The notes beneath the pieces are model-generated. The model was not told the origin of the DNA, ran no database searches, and was given only the letters and a program-made list of their open reading frames with translations. The position numbers were made by a program, and so were the translations under genes. Below, piece after piece: positions 1 to 8,428 of a stretch of 64,000 bases of DNA. The stretch comes from Gordoniibacillus chartarius. Its GTDB lineage: Bacteria > Bacillota > Bacilli > Paenibacillales > NBRC-103111. Location: the NCBI RefSeq assembly GCF_042432825.1, contig NZ_JBHLWN010000027.1:124001-188000 (forward strand). The letters run 5' to 3'. The number at the start of each line of letters is the position of its first letter. The stretch's first letter is position 1.

Positions 1-747
1 GTCGTCTTGAACAAACCGTTCATGCTGAAGATCATGGTTTAGAGAAAGAAGATCCGTGAAATGATCATAGTCCTGGTACCGATTGCTGCCAAAGTTCTGA
101 AAGCTGCTTCCTTCCGGCAAATCATGATCGAGCAGCTCGAAATTATGGGACGCTCGGGTCAAATTCCGCTGCAAATAGCAGATGATGCCGCAGAAATAAT
201 ACAGATTGCCCATTAACTGCTTCCATTCCTGCTCCGGAATGACATCTTTGAGAGCTTCGAAGCGTTGCTCCGCTTGCTCGGCTCGGCGCAAAGCTTTGTT
301 CCAATCTCCGTCTCCCCATAATTTGGAGATATTGGCGGGAACATCGATGACATGGTAATCATCCAGAACGAGGACAAGGAGGTGCTCCAGTTGATTCAGC
401 TCGTTCAGAAGCGCCGATATCCCCGGCTCGAATGACGCCGGGGACTCCATATCCAGCAGAAATCCCAGCTTTACGCCGAAACCTGGAACTCTCCCTCGAA
501 TGGAAGACAATACGCAGTCCCAGAACGGAGACCAATCGCTGTCCAGCTTATCCAAGGAGACCCACGCCACCGGAGCGCCGCACTGTTTCGCCCATGTGGC
601 GAGCGCCGTCGTTTTGCCGTAACCGGCTTGAGCGGAAACAAGCGTCAGCTTGGACCCCAAGCCCTCGCTCAACTTGCCGATTAGGCTCGGCCTGGATACC
701 AGGGATTTGCGAACTTGAGGAATGTCAATTTGGGTCTGGATGAACAT
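1..747 (-). CDS. LuxR-family (MalT/LAL-type) transcriptional regulator, N-terminal part, apparent internal deletion
   Basis: The frame opens at ATG 747 behind GGAGGGG and runs 249 codons off the window's left edge. Residues 39-48 (SAQAGYGKTT) are a Walker A loop and 124-131 (VLVLDDYH) a Walker B, as in the STAND NTPase domain of MalT-like regulators. Directly after the Walker B, around residue 136 (base ~340), the sequence changes to TPR-like helices rich in W, A, R and E. The rest of the NTPase domain, the winged helix and the early TPRs normally found between are missing, a loss of several hundred residues without breaking the frame. The C-terminal LuxR HTH would lie outside the window. Family members sense small molecules through the TPR region. 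Whether this shortened protein still works is unknown. Confidence 0.7.
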   Translation of the reverse strand, partial: MFIQTQIDIPQVRKSLVSRPSLIGKLSEGLGSKLTLVSAQAGYGKTTALATWAKQCGAPVAWVSLDKLDSDWSPFWDCVLSSIRGRVPGFGVKLGFLLDMESPASFEPGISALLNELNQLEHLLVLVLDDYHVIDVPANISKLWGDGDWNKALRRAEQAEQRFEALKDVIPEQEWKQLMGNLYYFCGIICYLQRNLTRASHNFELLDHDLPEGSSFQNFGSNRYQDYDHFTDLLSLNHDLQHERFVQDD

Positions 748-842
748 GGGTACCCCTCCGATGGGTCGCTTCTACCTATCTATGTACCTATATTCGACTT
801 CTTTCGATATTTTCCTCTGTGGCAAACTTATGCTTCAAAAAC

Positions 843-873
843 GAAACAGCCCTTGGTAGCCAAGGACTGTTTC
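843..873 (-). terminator. Intrinsic terminator of the EamA transporter gene
   Basis: Arms of 14 bases (843-856 and 860-873) pair with one G-U-type mismatch around a 3-base loop. On the minus strand the stem is followed by GTTTTT. It lies about 40 bases downstream of the EamA stop codon. Confidence 0.75.
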
Positions 874-913
874 TCTGCCGCTGTGATTCCGATCAATTCC
901 GGCGACTCTGTTA

Positions 914-1825
914 TTAAGCGCCCTTGACGCCCAAGCCTGCCTCAGGCCCGCGTGGCCGCCGCCTCATGTTTGTGATCGCAACGCCAAACAGAATCAGCGC
1001 GCCGCCGCCTAGCTGTGCAAGCAGGATCGGGTCACCCAGCACGAAATGGCCGACGATGATCGCGATGAACGGCGGGATGTTCATGAACATGGCACTCATG
1101 GACGCCCCGGCTGCCGCGATGCCTTGATTCCACCAGAATCCCGCCAGTCCTTGGCCGATAACGGCGACGCAGACGAGCAGCAACCATGTGAGCACTTGAT
1201 GGCTTGCGTGCAGGTTGCCGTTCAGCGCTTCTACCGCGACGGCCGGCGACATGAGGATGGTGCCAATCACTGTGGAGTAGATCGTCACCTCGTACGACGT
1301 CATCGCCGCCGTCAGTTTGCGGATGAACAGCAGGCTGACCGACATACCCAGCATTGCTGCGAGCAAATAGACGTCGCAATGGGAAATGCCCAGCTGCTTG
1401 CCGCCGAACACGACAATGCATACGACGCCGATGAGCGCAACGATGGCCCCGGCCAGCTTCTGCCCGGTGATGATCTCCTTAAGGAAAAGACGCGACAGCA
1501 GCGTCGTGGCGATTGGGGACAGCGCAATGATCAGCGCGGCATTCCCCGCCGTCGATCCCTGCAGGCCGGTAAAATAAAACAGCTGGTTGATCAGCGTGCC
1601 GGTAATGCCGGCCATCAATAGTAATCCCCACTCGCGTATCGTCGGCTTCCGGATCGATCCATTAATGATCGCTACCGAAATAAGGAAGAGCGACATGACA
1701 ACCAAGCGCGCAAAAGAAAGAAAAATCGGAGAGAAATCGCGCAGCATATACGCGCTCGCTACATAGTTACCTCCCCAAAGCAGGGAAACAACCCATAGTT
1801 TAACAAGTATCGTACGATCTGGCAT
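914..1825 (-). CDS. DMT-superfamily EamA-type transporter
   Basis: A 303-residue integral membrane protein with about ten hydrophobic segments arranged as two EamA repeats (roughly residues 8-140 and 150-290), the usual length for the 10-TM drug/metabolite transporter family. The start LWVVSLLWGGNYVASAYMLRD matches the first EamA helix. GAGGAG precedes the ATG. Family members export amino acids, metabolites or drugs; the substrate cannot be read from sequence. The C-terminus ends in an Arg-rich cytoplasmic tail (MRRRPRG). It has its own terminator and no operon partner. Confidence 0.85.
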   Translation of the reverse strand: MPDRTILVKLWVVSLLWGGNYVASAYMLRDFSPIFLSFARLVVMSLFLISVAIINGSIRKPTIREWGLLLMAGITGTLINQLFYFTGLQGSTAGNAALIIALSPIATTLLSRLFLKEIITGQKLAGAIVALIGVVCIVVFGGKQLGISHCDVYLLAAMLGMSVSLLFIRKLTAAMTSYEVTIYSTVIGTILMSPAVAVEALNGNLHASHQVLTWLLLVCVAVIGQGLAGFWWNQGIAAAGASMSAMFMNIPPFIAIIVGHFVLGDPILLAQLGGGALILFGVAITNMRRRPRGPEAGLGVKGA

Positions 1826-1965
1826 AACATTTCGTTCTCCTCGTTGTCTAAATTGGTTCCCCTCCTCCCGCTCAGCATCACTGCTTCAACGCGGTCGGCT
1901 CTTCTCAATTATATACCACAGGTTAACTTGCTTTCCTGTCCATTTGTTGAACATTAAAAGAAAGA

Positions 1966-1983
1966 GGAGGGCCGCAGCCCCCC
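1966..1983 (-). terminator. Probable terminator of the DJ-1/PfpI membrane protein gene
   Basis: A short GC-rich stem (GGAGGGC 1966-1972 with GCCCCCC 1977-1983) followed on the minus strand by TCTTTCTTTT. It lies about 60 bases past the stop at 2045. Confidence 0.45.
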
Positions 1984-2044
1984 ACTACATATCCAAGGTA
2001 TGATTTCATTTTACGATTACTACTTTGACACGATCCGACGGGTG

Positions 2045-3457
2045 TCATCCGCTCGTCCTGGTTGTCTTCCTTCTGACCATGAATCTTCGATCAATCAACA
2101 GAGCTGTTCCTAGAGAGATGGCTACGGTTATGATGAGGCATACATAGGTTTCAACCGGGAATGGCTTTCCCTCCAGCTGGAAGTCGGCAGCCCTAAATTC
2201 AAGTCGTTTTACTGCATGCTTGGCCGTAAGTATATCCTCTTCCTTGGCTAAGTCCTCCAGCTGGATTTCAAACAGGAATCGTTCCATAGAGCCGCTGTGA
2301 ATAAACTGAACAGGTGCCCCGCCCCCGTTTTCTTTCCACTTTCTCATATCTTCAGCTGCGAGTGCTTCCGCCTGTTTTCCTGGAACAATCATTTTATCAA
2401 CAGAGGGAGGATTCTCCATCGAATATCGGGATAGCAGGATCAGACCATTTTTCGAGATGACAGGCTGCTTGTGTTGGGATATGGCGAAAGCCCGTGTGGT
2501 GCCCGTATCGGAATAAATATCGAAGACAGACGCAATAGCCATTTCCTCTACACCGTTATACAGGTAAACACCGATCTTCTTTTCATTCCACTGAAAGGCA
2601 TTGTTCAACACATACGTCGTATATTTCATGTCCATTTTAAACGGATCTACCTTGGGGTTTTGGACAAAATGATACGAAGGATACTTCAGCTCATCCGCAA
2701 TCTTCCGTGCCGTTGGTTCACCAAGCTTTTGCGAGATGACGTACAGCGAAGCATCGATTCCTGAAGAGATGCCTGCGGACGAAACCATTTTCCCGCCATC
2801 ATTGATGACATACCGTTGATCTTCCACCCAATTCACTTGCGGGTACTTCCGGGTCAGCAGCGACATCGTTTGCCAATGCGTCGCACCCGTTTTGCCGTCC
2901 AATAACCCCGTAGAAGCCAAGGCATCCGAACCGGCGCAAATGCTGAGTATGCTGGTATCTTTATGCTTCAGGATCCAATCCCGGATAGGTTGAAATGTTT
3001 GCGTATCTTTCATACTCATATAAGGAATGACGATCAATTCCGGATGTCCGCCGAGCAAATCATCCAATTCCTTAAACGAATAGTGAGGGATGACATCAAC
3101 GCCGCCGGATAATGACCGGACATTGGTATCCTCTGCGACAGCGTATACATTATAAGCCCCGGTCATGGAGAAAATCTGATACGGAATGGTAAAATCCAAT
3201 CCTTCTGTAATTTCATTTCCCAGCAACACCGCAATGGTTGGTTTATTGGAATGATGTGCAGGTTTTTGTAGTCCGTCCAATGAAGGAACCGGGTCCTTGC
3301 GTAATGAGTTCCAAAATTGATTTTGTGAATGGGCCAAGCCCGAAATACTGATTGAAAGAAAAACGATGACTACCGTTAGTACAAAAACAATTGCTCTTAA
3401 CAGTCCTTTTAACATTTGCTCCCTCTCCTCTGCATGTTTCGTTTCTGAATCCATCAT
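2045..3457 (-). CDS. Membrane-anchored double DJ-1/PfpI (GATase1-like) protein
   Basis: A 470-residue protein. Residues ~17-38 form an N-terminal membrane helix. Residues ~70-270 are a DJ-1/PfpI-like domain with nucleophile elbow SICAGSDALA and the following MVSSAGISSGIDASLY, both typical of the GATase1-like N-terminal domains of AraC-type regulators. A second, weaker copy follows (~290-400, starting KKIGVYLYNGVEEMAI) and has no obvious catalytic Cys. A final membrane helix sits at ~443-462 before an Arg/Lys-rich tail, so the domains probably face outward between two anchors. Start ATG ATG at 3457 has AAAGG upstream. The function is unknown; this family includes peptidases, amidases and sensor domains without an HTH. 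Confidence 0.75.
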   Translation of the reverse strand: MMDSETKHAEEREQMLKGLLRAIVFVLTVVIVFLSISISGLAHSQNQFWNSLRKDPVPSLDGLQKPAHHSNKPTIAVLLGNEITEGLDFTIPYQIFSMTGAYNVYAVAEDTNVRSLSGGVDVIPHYSFKELDDLLGGHPELIVIPYMSMKDTQTFQPIRDWILKHKDTSILSICAGSDALASTGLLDGKTGATHWQTMSLLTRKYPQVNWVEDQRYVINDGGKMVSSAGISSGIDASLYVISQKLGEPTARKIADELKYPSYHFVQNPKVDPFKMDMKYTTYVLNNAFQWNEKKIGVYLYNGVEEMAIASVFDIYSDTGTTRAFAISQHKQPVISKNGLILLSRYSMENPPSVDKMIVPGKQAEALAAEDMRKWKENGGGAPVQFIHSGSMERFLFEIQLEDLAKEEDILTAKHAVKRLEFRAADFQLEGKPFPVETYVCLIITVAISLGTALLIDRRFMVRRKTTRTSG

Positions 3458-3500
3458 ATCCTTTCAAAAGCTTTCGTTTCGCGCATAAATTAGCCGCATA

Positions 3501-3518
3501 TACGCAAAATTTTGCGTA
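3501..3518. promoter_or_regulatory. Perfect 18-bp palindrome, probable operator
   Basis: TACGCAAAATTTTGCGTA is a perfect palindrome 43 bases upstream of the DJ-1/PfpI start. Half-site-like copies flank it (GCGCATAAA at 3481, CACGCAACT at 3522). The position fits a repressor site over the promoter. No regulator gene is adjacent. Confidence 0.55.
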
Positions 3519-3545
3519 CATCACGCAACTAAGTATAAAGAAGGC

Positions 3546-3674
3546 ATGCAAAATGGCAGGGACGGACTTCTCACTCTGTTGCAGTTTGCGAGAAAGCTCC
3601 CTGAATATCAAAAATGGGTATCGGATTATAGAGAAGAAGTCAAACAATTGAAAGAGGACATGCAGAAGTTTTGA
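3546..3674 (+). CDS. Small ORF or 3' remnant of a gene, unknown function
   Basis: A 42-codon frame from ATG 3546 to TGA 3672-3674. It reads like a real protein tail: FARKLPEYQKW, then a charged helix ending REEVKQLKEDMQKF. The same frame stays open upstream of the ATG, and AAGAAGG lies only one base before the ATG, so this may be the tail of a decayed gene. I do not recognise the family. Confidence 0.3.
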   Translation: MQNGRDGLLTLLQFARKLPEYQKWVSDYREEVKQLKEDMQKF

Positions 3675-3742
3675 GGCGGTGGACTCCGCTTTGCCGAGTA
3701 GGATCGACCAATTCTACGAGAAAATAAACCTTGGCAATTGCA

Positions 3743-3782
3743 AAGAGGCTGCCCTAGTCACCTTCGACTAGGACAGCCTCTT
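3743..3782 (-). terminator. Terminator of acetolactate decarboxylase gene
   Basis: A 17-bp stem (3743-3759 with 3766-3782, one wobble pair), flanked on the minus strand by A-rich DNA before it and a short TTT after it. It lies just beyond the alsD stop at 3799. Confidence 0.75.
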
Positions 3783-3798
3783 CTTTAAAATGTTGTTA

Positions 3799-4659
3799 TT
3801 ATTGCGGATCAGTTTCTACATCGTGAACATCTTGCGGGTCAACTTGCGTCAAGTCGGTGGAATTGAATTCCGGAGTTTGAGGCAGCTGGACTTCAAGATT
3901 TCCGATGGAATCGATCTCCGCCGTACCGCTTTGCATCTTCAGGTTGAGGATATGTCCGCCAATTGCACGGTCATCGCTCACAAAGTGGTAGTGGTAGCCA
4001 GGAACGTTGAACATTGCAGCATAGTTAGGCGTATAGAATACAACCAACGTACCGGTTACATTCTCATATTCCCAAATCGATTGATTCGCTAATACTTCCG
4101 GAAGCGTCTTGAAAGGCTTCTCCTGTTTCGGTTCGGAACGAGCTTTCAGGTAATTGAAGGTTCCGTGAACTTTGAAGGCATAGAAGTTGTTCTTCTTATC
4201 AATGTTATTTGCAAGGATTGCTGTAAGCTCCGTGATATCATTGATGGTGCCTACTTCGATCGTCTTTTCAGACTGGAACTTTACAGAAGAAACGAAAGGA
4301 GTCAGCTCGTCCTTTCCTACTTCTTCAAAATGTCCGTCGTTGTCGAAGCGGTAAAATTTGCCGTCAATCTGGGTCAGCTCACCGTTTACGCCGTTGAATG
4401 TTCCAAGACCGGTATCTCCGTGTTTGGCAACCTCTCCAAGGGAGAGTTCTCCGTCAAACTGACCTTGCATCAGCGCGTTGATCGTGGAGTATTGAAAAAG
4501 GGTGTTATCCTTTTTGTTTGCTCCCTTGTCTTGGCTCTGCTCAACCGCCTTAGCGGGTTTAGCTGCTGTTGCGTCTTTCTCCGCTGCAAATGCTGAAATG
4601 GTTGTAACCGATGCTACAGCAAGCACAGCTACGGAAGAAACGAGAAATTTTTTGTTCAT
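3799..4659 (-). CDS. alsD: Secreted alpha-acetolactate decarboxylase
   Basis: Converts 2-acetolactate to acetoin and CO2. The protein has 286 residues: a Sec signal peptide at ~1-25 (MNKKF, hydrophobic core, SAFAA), a short charged linker, then the decarboxylase domain from about residue 52 (NTLFQYSTINALMQGQFDGE). The zinc-site signature is visible as YHYHFVSDDRAIGGH, with GDTGLGTFNGVNGEL, the Arg in LKARSE and the late Glu in GNLEVQLP also matching family active-site positions. Export matches the known exported enzyme of Brevibacillus brevis. AGGAGG precedes the start by 10 bases. It lies 66 bases behind the chemotaxis receptor gene with no clear terminator between, so it may share the cyclic-di-GMP-controlled transcript. 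Confidence 0.93.
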   Translation of the reverse strand: MNKKFLVSSVAVLAVASVTTISAFAAEKDATAAKPAKAVEQSQDKGANKKDNTLFQYSTINALMQGQFDGELSLGEVAKHGDTGLGTFNGVNGELTQIDGKFYRFDNDGHFEEVGKDELTPFVSSVKFQSEKTIEVGTINDITELTAILANNIDKKNNFYAFKVHGTFNYLKARSEPKQEKPFKTLPEVLANQSIWEYENVTGTLVVFYTPNYAAMFNVPGYHYHFVSDDRAIGGHILNLKMQSGTAEIDSIGNLEVQLPQTPEFNSTDLTQVDPQDVHDVETDPQ

Positions 4660-4725
4660 ACTCCATGAACCTCCTACCGAGATGTCTAATTTATAGAAAG
4701 GCGTTGGCCCAACTACCGATGCGGG

Positions 4726-6783
4726 TTATTCAGCTTCATCGATCTTGAATTGTTTAACCGTGTCTTCCAAAGTTTTTGCCGTTTTGGCAACGGAGTCTAC
4801 GACAGTGCTTAAAGCAGCGATCACATCTTTCTGTCGTTCTGTAGTTTCCAATACTACATTAGAGTCAACGGCTGAATCTTTAGAGATGCTTGACAGTTCT
4901 TCAACCGAAGCGCTGATCTCCTCTGCGGATGCCGCCATTTGTTGTGAAACTGCACTCAAATTTTGTATCTCATCATTCATAAGGGCCATGTCCTGTTGAA
5001 TGGAGTTAAACAGACTCTCGACTCCGGAGCTTAAGCTCACTCCCAAAGCCGCCTCCTCTTTCGCTTTCTGCAAGGAACCGACTACTCCCGTAATATCCGC
5101 ATTCACTTCACCGATAACACGACTGATTTCTTTGGCCGATTCGGAGGATTGTACAGCCAGCTTCTTAACCTCATTCGCTACTACTGAAAACCCAGCCCCA
5201 TGTTCTCCTGCCCTGGCAGCTTCGATACTGGCGTTCAGAGCCAGGAGATTGGTTTGCTGTGCGATTTCTGCAATTAAAATTGCGAACTTGTTGATCTCAG
5301 CGGACTTCCTGGACAGCACGTCCACGACTTCGGACGATTTCAAAACGGCGGAATCAATGGCCGACATCTGTCCCACGGTTTGGGCTACGGTCTCGGTCCC
5401 GGATAAGGCTTTTTTGTTGGTTTGCTCGGAAATCATTCCGATTTCAGAAGCGCTTGCCGCTACGGTGCTAATCGAGATCGTATTTTCTTGGAGCGCCCTG
5501 GCAATTTCGCCGGTCGCTTCGGTTTGTGTGCGTGCTCCGGAAGAAACACGATGGCTCACCTCTGAAATCTTGGTCGCCGACATTTGAACGTCTGCCGAGG
5601 ACTGATTTAACGTCTCGGAAACAGTATTCATCTCTTTAACGCCGGAAGCGAGGCTGCCAACGATCACACGTAAATGGTTGGCAAGATTATTAAAGGCTTT
5701 CGCCAAATCACCGATTTCATCTTCGTTCTTCACGTTCACATCGCTAACGGTCAAATCTCCGGATGCCAGAACGCCTGCTGACTTTGTCACCTTCATAATC
5801 GGGCTAATGAACACTCTATTTATCCAATACATTAACAAGAATGCTACAATAGCCGTTACAATAACCATTCCTATCGTAGTCCAAAAAACGGTTCTCGTTA
5901 GCTTATCCAGCTCCGCATCATACAGAACCCCATAGATCTTCCAACCCGTCTCCTGGTTGGTTGTCCACCGTACATTTGCAGGACCGGCATCAAGCTTGAC
6001 ATGTATGCTTCCGGACGGTTGGGAAAAGGAATCCTTGAATACAGAGTCCGAGAGATCTGTGCCTGCAGCTATGCCCGGATGAGTAAGAACCTTATTGGTT
6101 TTGTCAACGATAAAGACATACCCCTCGGTTCCAATCTTCTGTGTATTTACCGTATCGGTTAAATACTTCTTCAACGATAAATTCACAACAGCCATTGCGT
6201 CGCCATTCTCTGTAGTGCGGGCGATCGATACAACCGTATTCTTGCTGGCTGCCGATACGTAAGGGTCCGAAATAATGACTTTACCCTTATTTTCCATTGC
6301 CGCTTTATACCACACTCTAGTCCTGGCATCGAAGTCATTGGCTAACGGGCTCGGAGGCTCCATAGCGAAGGCCCCATCCACTCTAGCGAACCCGATAACC
6401 TCCGTGTCATCCCCATGGGACGCCTTGAAAGTCTTCAAGATCTTGGTTATTTGGTCGTTGGTAGATAAGTTGGTTGCGGGATCCTTGGTCATTTTGACAT
6501 ATGTACTGGCCTCGAAGGTCTTCGACAATATTTCGACATCTTTCTCGACAGGGATGACTACCCTATCAACAATACTGTTTGCGGTGGCGACCTCTTTGTG
6601 GGATTGTACCGTCAACTCGTCCTTTAACGCTTTGGCTGAAGACTGATAGGTCACTGTACCGACCAGTGCGCTTGGAACTAAACCCAAAGTGAGAAAGAGC
6701 AGGAAAAACTTCTGCGATATGCCGAAACGCCTTGTTTCACCATGTTTGCTTGTGCGTTTAGGCCCAATGACTACGTTATTCAT
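4726..6783 (-). CDS. Methyl-accepting chemotaxis protein (Cache-HAMP-MCP signal)
   Basis: A 685-residue receptor. TM1 is at ~25-47 (KFFLLFLTLGLVPSALVG). An extracellular Cache-type sensor spans ~55-290 (DARTRVWYKAAMENKG, ISDPYVSAASKNTVVSIA, GYVFIVDKTNKVLTHP). TM2 is at ~297-320, HAMP at ~321-375, and a long cytoplasmic coiled-coil hairpin has the conserved tip EIAQQTNLLALNASIEAARAG. It should signal through CheW/CheA in response to a small organic ligand. Transcription starts behind a consensus promoter and passes through a GEMM-I riboswitch with terminator, so expression depends on cyclic-di-GMP. Confidence 0.95.
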   Translation of the reverse strand: MNNVVIGPKRTSKHGETRRFGISQKFFLLFLTLGLVPSALVGTVTYQSSAKALKDELTVQSHKEVATANSIVDRVVIPVEKDVEILSKTFEASTYVKMTKDPATNLSTNDQITKILKTFKASHGDDTEVIGFARVDGAFAMEPPSPLANDFDARTRVWYKAAMENKGKVIISDPYVSAASKNTVVSIARTTENGDAMAVVNLSLKKYLTDTVNTQKIGTEGYVFIVDKTNKVLTHPGIAAGTDLSDSVFKDSFSQPSGSIHVKLDAGPANVRWTTNQETGWKIYGVLYDAELDKLTRTVFWTTIGMVIVTAIVAFLLMYWINRVFISPIMKVTKSAGVLASGDLTVSDVNVKNEDEIGDLAKAFNNLANHLRVIVGSLASGVKEMNTVSETLNQSSADVQMSATKISEVSHRVSSGARTQTEATGEIARALQENTISISTVAASASEIGMISEQTNKKALSGTETVAQTVGQMSAIDSAVLKSSEVVDVLSRKSAEINKFAILIAEIAQQTNLLALNASIEAARAGEHGAGFSVVANEVKKLAVQSSESAKEISRVIGEVNADITGVVGSLQKAKEEAALGVSLSSGVESLFNSIQQDMALMNDEIQNLSAVSQQMAASAEEISASVEELSSISKDSAVDSNVVLETTERQKDVIAALSTVVDSVAKTAKTLEDTVKQFKIDEAE

Positions 6784-6841
6784 GTAAACCTCCGTGTTTA
6801 AAAATCATTCGTTTCCTTCCTCATCTGTTAAAAATAGACAC

Positions 6842-6870
6842 AAAAAAAGACCCTTGGAAAAAGGGTCTTT
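6842..6870 (-). terminator. Riboswitch expression-platform terminator
   Basis: Arms AAGGGTCTTT (6861-6870) and AAAGACCCTT (6846-6855) form a 10-bp stem that runs into TTTTTTT on the minus strand. It sits directly between the aptamer and the MCP start codon, as in transcription-terminating riboswitches. Confidence 0.85.
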
Positions 6871-6879
6871 GAACCCCTT

Positions 6880-6960
6880 TTGGTAGCCCGGCTGTCATAG
6901 CTTGCGCCTTAGACCCGTAGCTTTGCGTCCTTATCTTTCGATGAGTTTGCCATTATCATT
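6880..6960 (-). promoter_or_regulatory. Cyclic-di-GMP-I (GEMM-I) riboswitch aptamer
   Basis: Read on the minus strand, the conserved GEMM-I blocks occur in order: GGCAAAC (6945-6951), a GAAA tetraloop, GGACGCAAAGC, a GGGTCTAAGG-type segment, then TATGACAGCCGGGCTACC, which holds the tetraloop receptor and closing strand. This matches the class I cyclic-di-GMP aptamer closely. The terminator lies about 10 bases downstream. Ligand binding should switch readthrough into the chemotaxis receptor gene; whether it turns expression on or off needs the P1/antiterminator pairing worked out. Confidence 0.93.
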
Positions 6961-7006
6961 AGGAATTTGCTTATTTTAGTTGTGTAGGTATTCAAGCACA
7001 GGACTT

Positions 7007-7035
7007 AGGATATATGATATTCAATTTTTTGTCAA
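7007..7035 (-). promoter_or_regulatory. Sigma-A promoter of the riboswitch-MCP transcript
   Basis: On the minus strand, TTGACA (7030-7035), a 17-base spacer and TATCCT (7007-7012). Transcription should begin near 7000, about 45 bases before the conserved aptamer core. Confidence 0.75.
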
Positions 7036-7176
7036 TCATGAAGCAATTTGTCGAATTATTTCGAATTTAACGGATTCGATTTTGACAAAAGCTTCGCGGT
7101 TTTTTCCATTCCGTAACCGAGTTTTGCATGATACTATCTTTATTATGCCCATTTGCAGCATAGGAGGTTTAAATAG

Positions 7177-8379
7177 ATGAATACCAATACGACAAAAATC
7201 CCGGTTCGGTTTGCCCTAATGTTAGCGGCTTTCTCAACATTATGGCCCCTAAGCTTTGACATGTATCTTCCGGCTTTTCCAGAAATGATGAGGTTCTTTC
7301 ATACAGACGCTTCCACGATTCAGGCGAGCTTAACTTCGTGCCTGATAGGGTTAGCCTTGGGACAGATTGTAATGGGGTCATTAAGCGATGTTTACGGAAG
7401 ACGCAGGCCATTGATGATTGCTATGACGCTCTATATCTTAGCCTCGATCGGCTGTGCTTTTGCACCGAATATGTTGATCTTCATTGCTTTCCGGTTTATC
7501 CAAGGATTTGCCGTAGCAGCCGGGACGGTTTCGAACGCCATCGTCCGCGATTCGTTCAGCGGGGTTGAATTGACGAAGTTTTATTCTCTCCTTGCGATGA
7601 TTGGCAATGTCGCTCCCTTGCTTGCACCGATTGCAGGGAGCGTCGTCATCTCTTTCGCCCCTTGGAAGGGGTTGTTTCTCCTGCTGGCGCTTCAGGGTAT
7701 TTTTTTATTCATCGTAGCAAAGTGGGGACTCAAGGAAACCTTGCCTGCAGAACGGCGTGTTTCCGGTAACTTTATGGTCATTTTGAGAAACTTCAAAGCC
7801 TTGCTGCAGGACCGAATGTTTATGGGGTATGCCCTTACTCAAGGATTTTTGTTCACGGGCATCTTTGCCTACATTTCCGGGACATCCTTTATCTATCAGA
7901 ACATTTACGGGGTGTCGCCTGGAGTATTCTCTCTGCTGTTTGCTATGAATGGGATTGCTTTATTTTTAGGAGCCCAGTTAGTGAAGCGACTGGCTGGACG
8001 AGTGGCAGGACGTCGAATTCATCAGATCGGTCTGACATCGGCTTTCATCACAAGCACTGCGGTCCTCATTGTAGTTCTATCTCATGGATCCTTACTTGCT
8101 CTAGTCATACCGCTCCTCTTGTTTATCTCATCGTTCGGCGTCTCGGGAGCAGCTGCTTTTCCGCTGGCCATGGAGTCGCAAGGGCACATAGCAGGCAGCG
8201 CCGCCGCACTGCTGGGTGTCATTCCCTTTATTTTCGGCGCCGTAACCTCCCCGCTTGTGGGAATCGCCGGAGAGCATTCTGCCGTCCCCTTCGGAATCAT
8301 TTTGTTCACAGCCAGCTTGTTGGCCATTATTTCTTATATCGGACTGACCAAACCAGCCAAGAGAACTGACTTCTTGTAG
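7177..8379 (+). CDS. Bcr/CflA-family multidrug MFS exporter
   Basis: A 400-residue, 12-helix major facilitator. The opening (STLWPLSFDMYLPAFPEMMR) is the diagnostic Bcr/CflA start with its acidic D in TM1. Motif A-like GSLSDVYGRRRPL lies in loop 2-3, and the motif C-like GNVAPLLAPIAGSVV in TM5 is typical of antiporters. AGGAGG precedes the ATG by 9 bases. The family exports drugs or metabolites such as bicyclomycin, sulfonamides or cysteine using the proton gradient. It diverges from the riboswitch-controlled receptor and is convergent with the GH95 gene. Confidence 0.9.
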   Translation: MNTNTTKIPVRFALMLAAFSTLWPLSFDMYLPAFPEMMRFFHTDASTIQASLTSCLIGLALGQIVMGSLSDVYGRRRPLMIAMTLYILASIGCAFAPNMLIFIAFRFIQGFAVAAGTVSNAIVRDSFSGVELTKFYSLLAMIGNVAPLLAPIAGSVVISFAPWKGLFLLLALQGIFLFIVAKWGLKETLPAERRVSGNFMVILRNFKALLQDRMFMGYALTQGFLFTGIFAYISGTSFIYQNIYGVSPGVFSLLFAMNGIALFLGAQLVKRLAGRVAGRRIHQIGLTSAFITSTAVLIVVLSHGSLLALVIPLLLFISSFGVSGAAAFPLAMESQGHIAGSAAALLGVIPFIFGAVTSPLVGIAGEHSAVPFGIILFTASLLAIISYIGLTKPAKRTDFL

Positions 8380-8391
8380 CGAATTCAGAAT

Positions 8392-8419
8392 AGGCCAACC
8401 GGAAAAATCCGATTGACCT
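8392..8419. terminator. Hairpin between convergent MFS and GH95 genes
   Basis: 12-base arms (8392-8403 and 8408-8419) pair with two G-U-type mismatches around AAAA, between the two stop codons. There is no strong U-run, so it is a weak or bidirectional terminator at best. Confidence 0.45.
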
Positions 8420-8428
8420 CATCCTAAG

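Noticed and set aside
1046..1621. A 191-codon plus-strand open frame
   Set aside because: Antisense shadow of the EamA transporter; composition is His/Asp/Arg-rich as expected for a complement of membrane-helix codons.
3391..3651. 86-codon plus-strand ORF before the small ORF at 3546
   Set aside because: It crosses the start region of the DJ-1/PfpI gene and the palindrome; Ser/Lys-rich without domain character.
5000..5587. A 195-codon plus-strand open frame
   Set aside because: Antisense to the highly conserved signalling domain of the chemotaxis protein.
7082..7110. TTGACA at 7082 as promoter of the Bcr/CflA gene
   Set aside because: No acceptable -10 element 16-18 bases downstream; the real promoter could not be placed.
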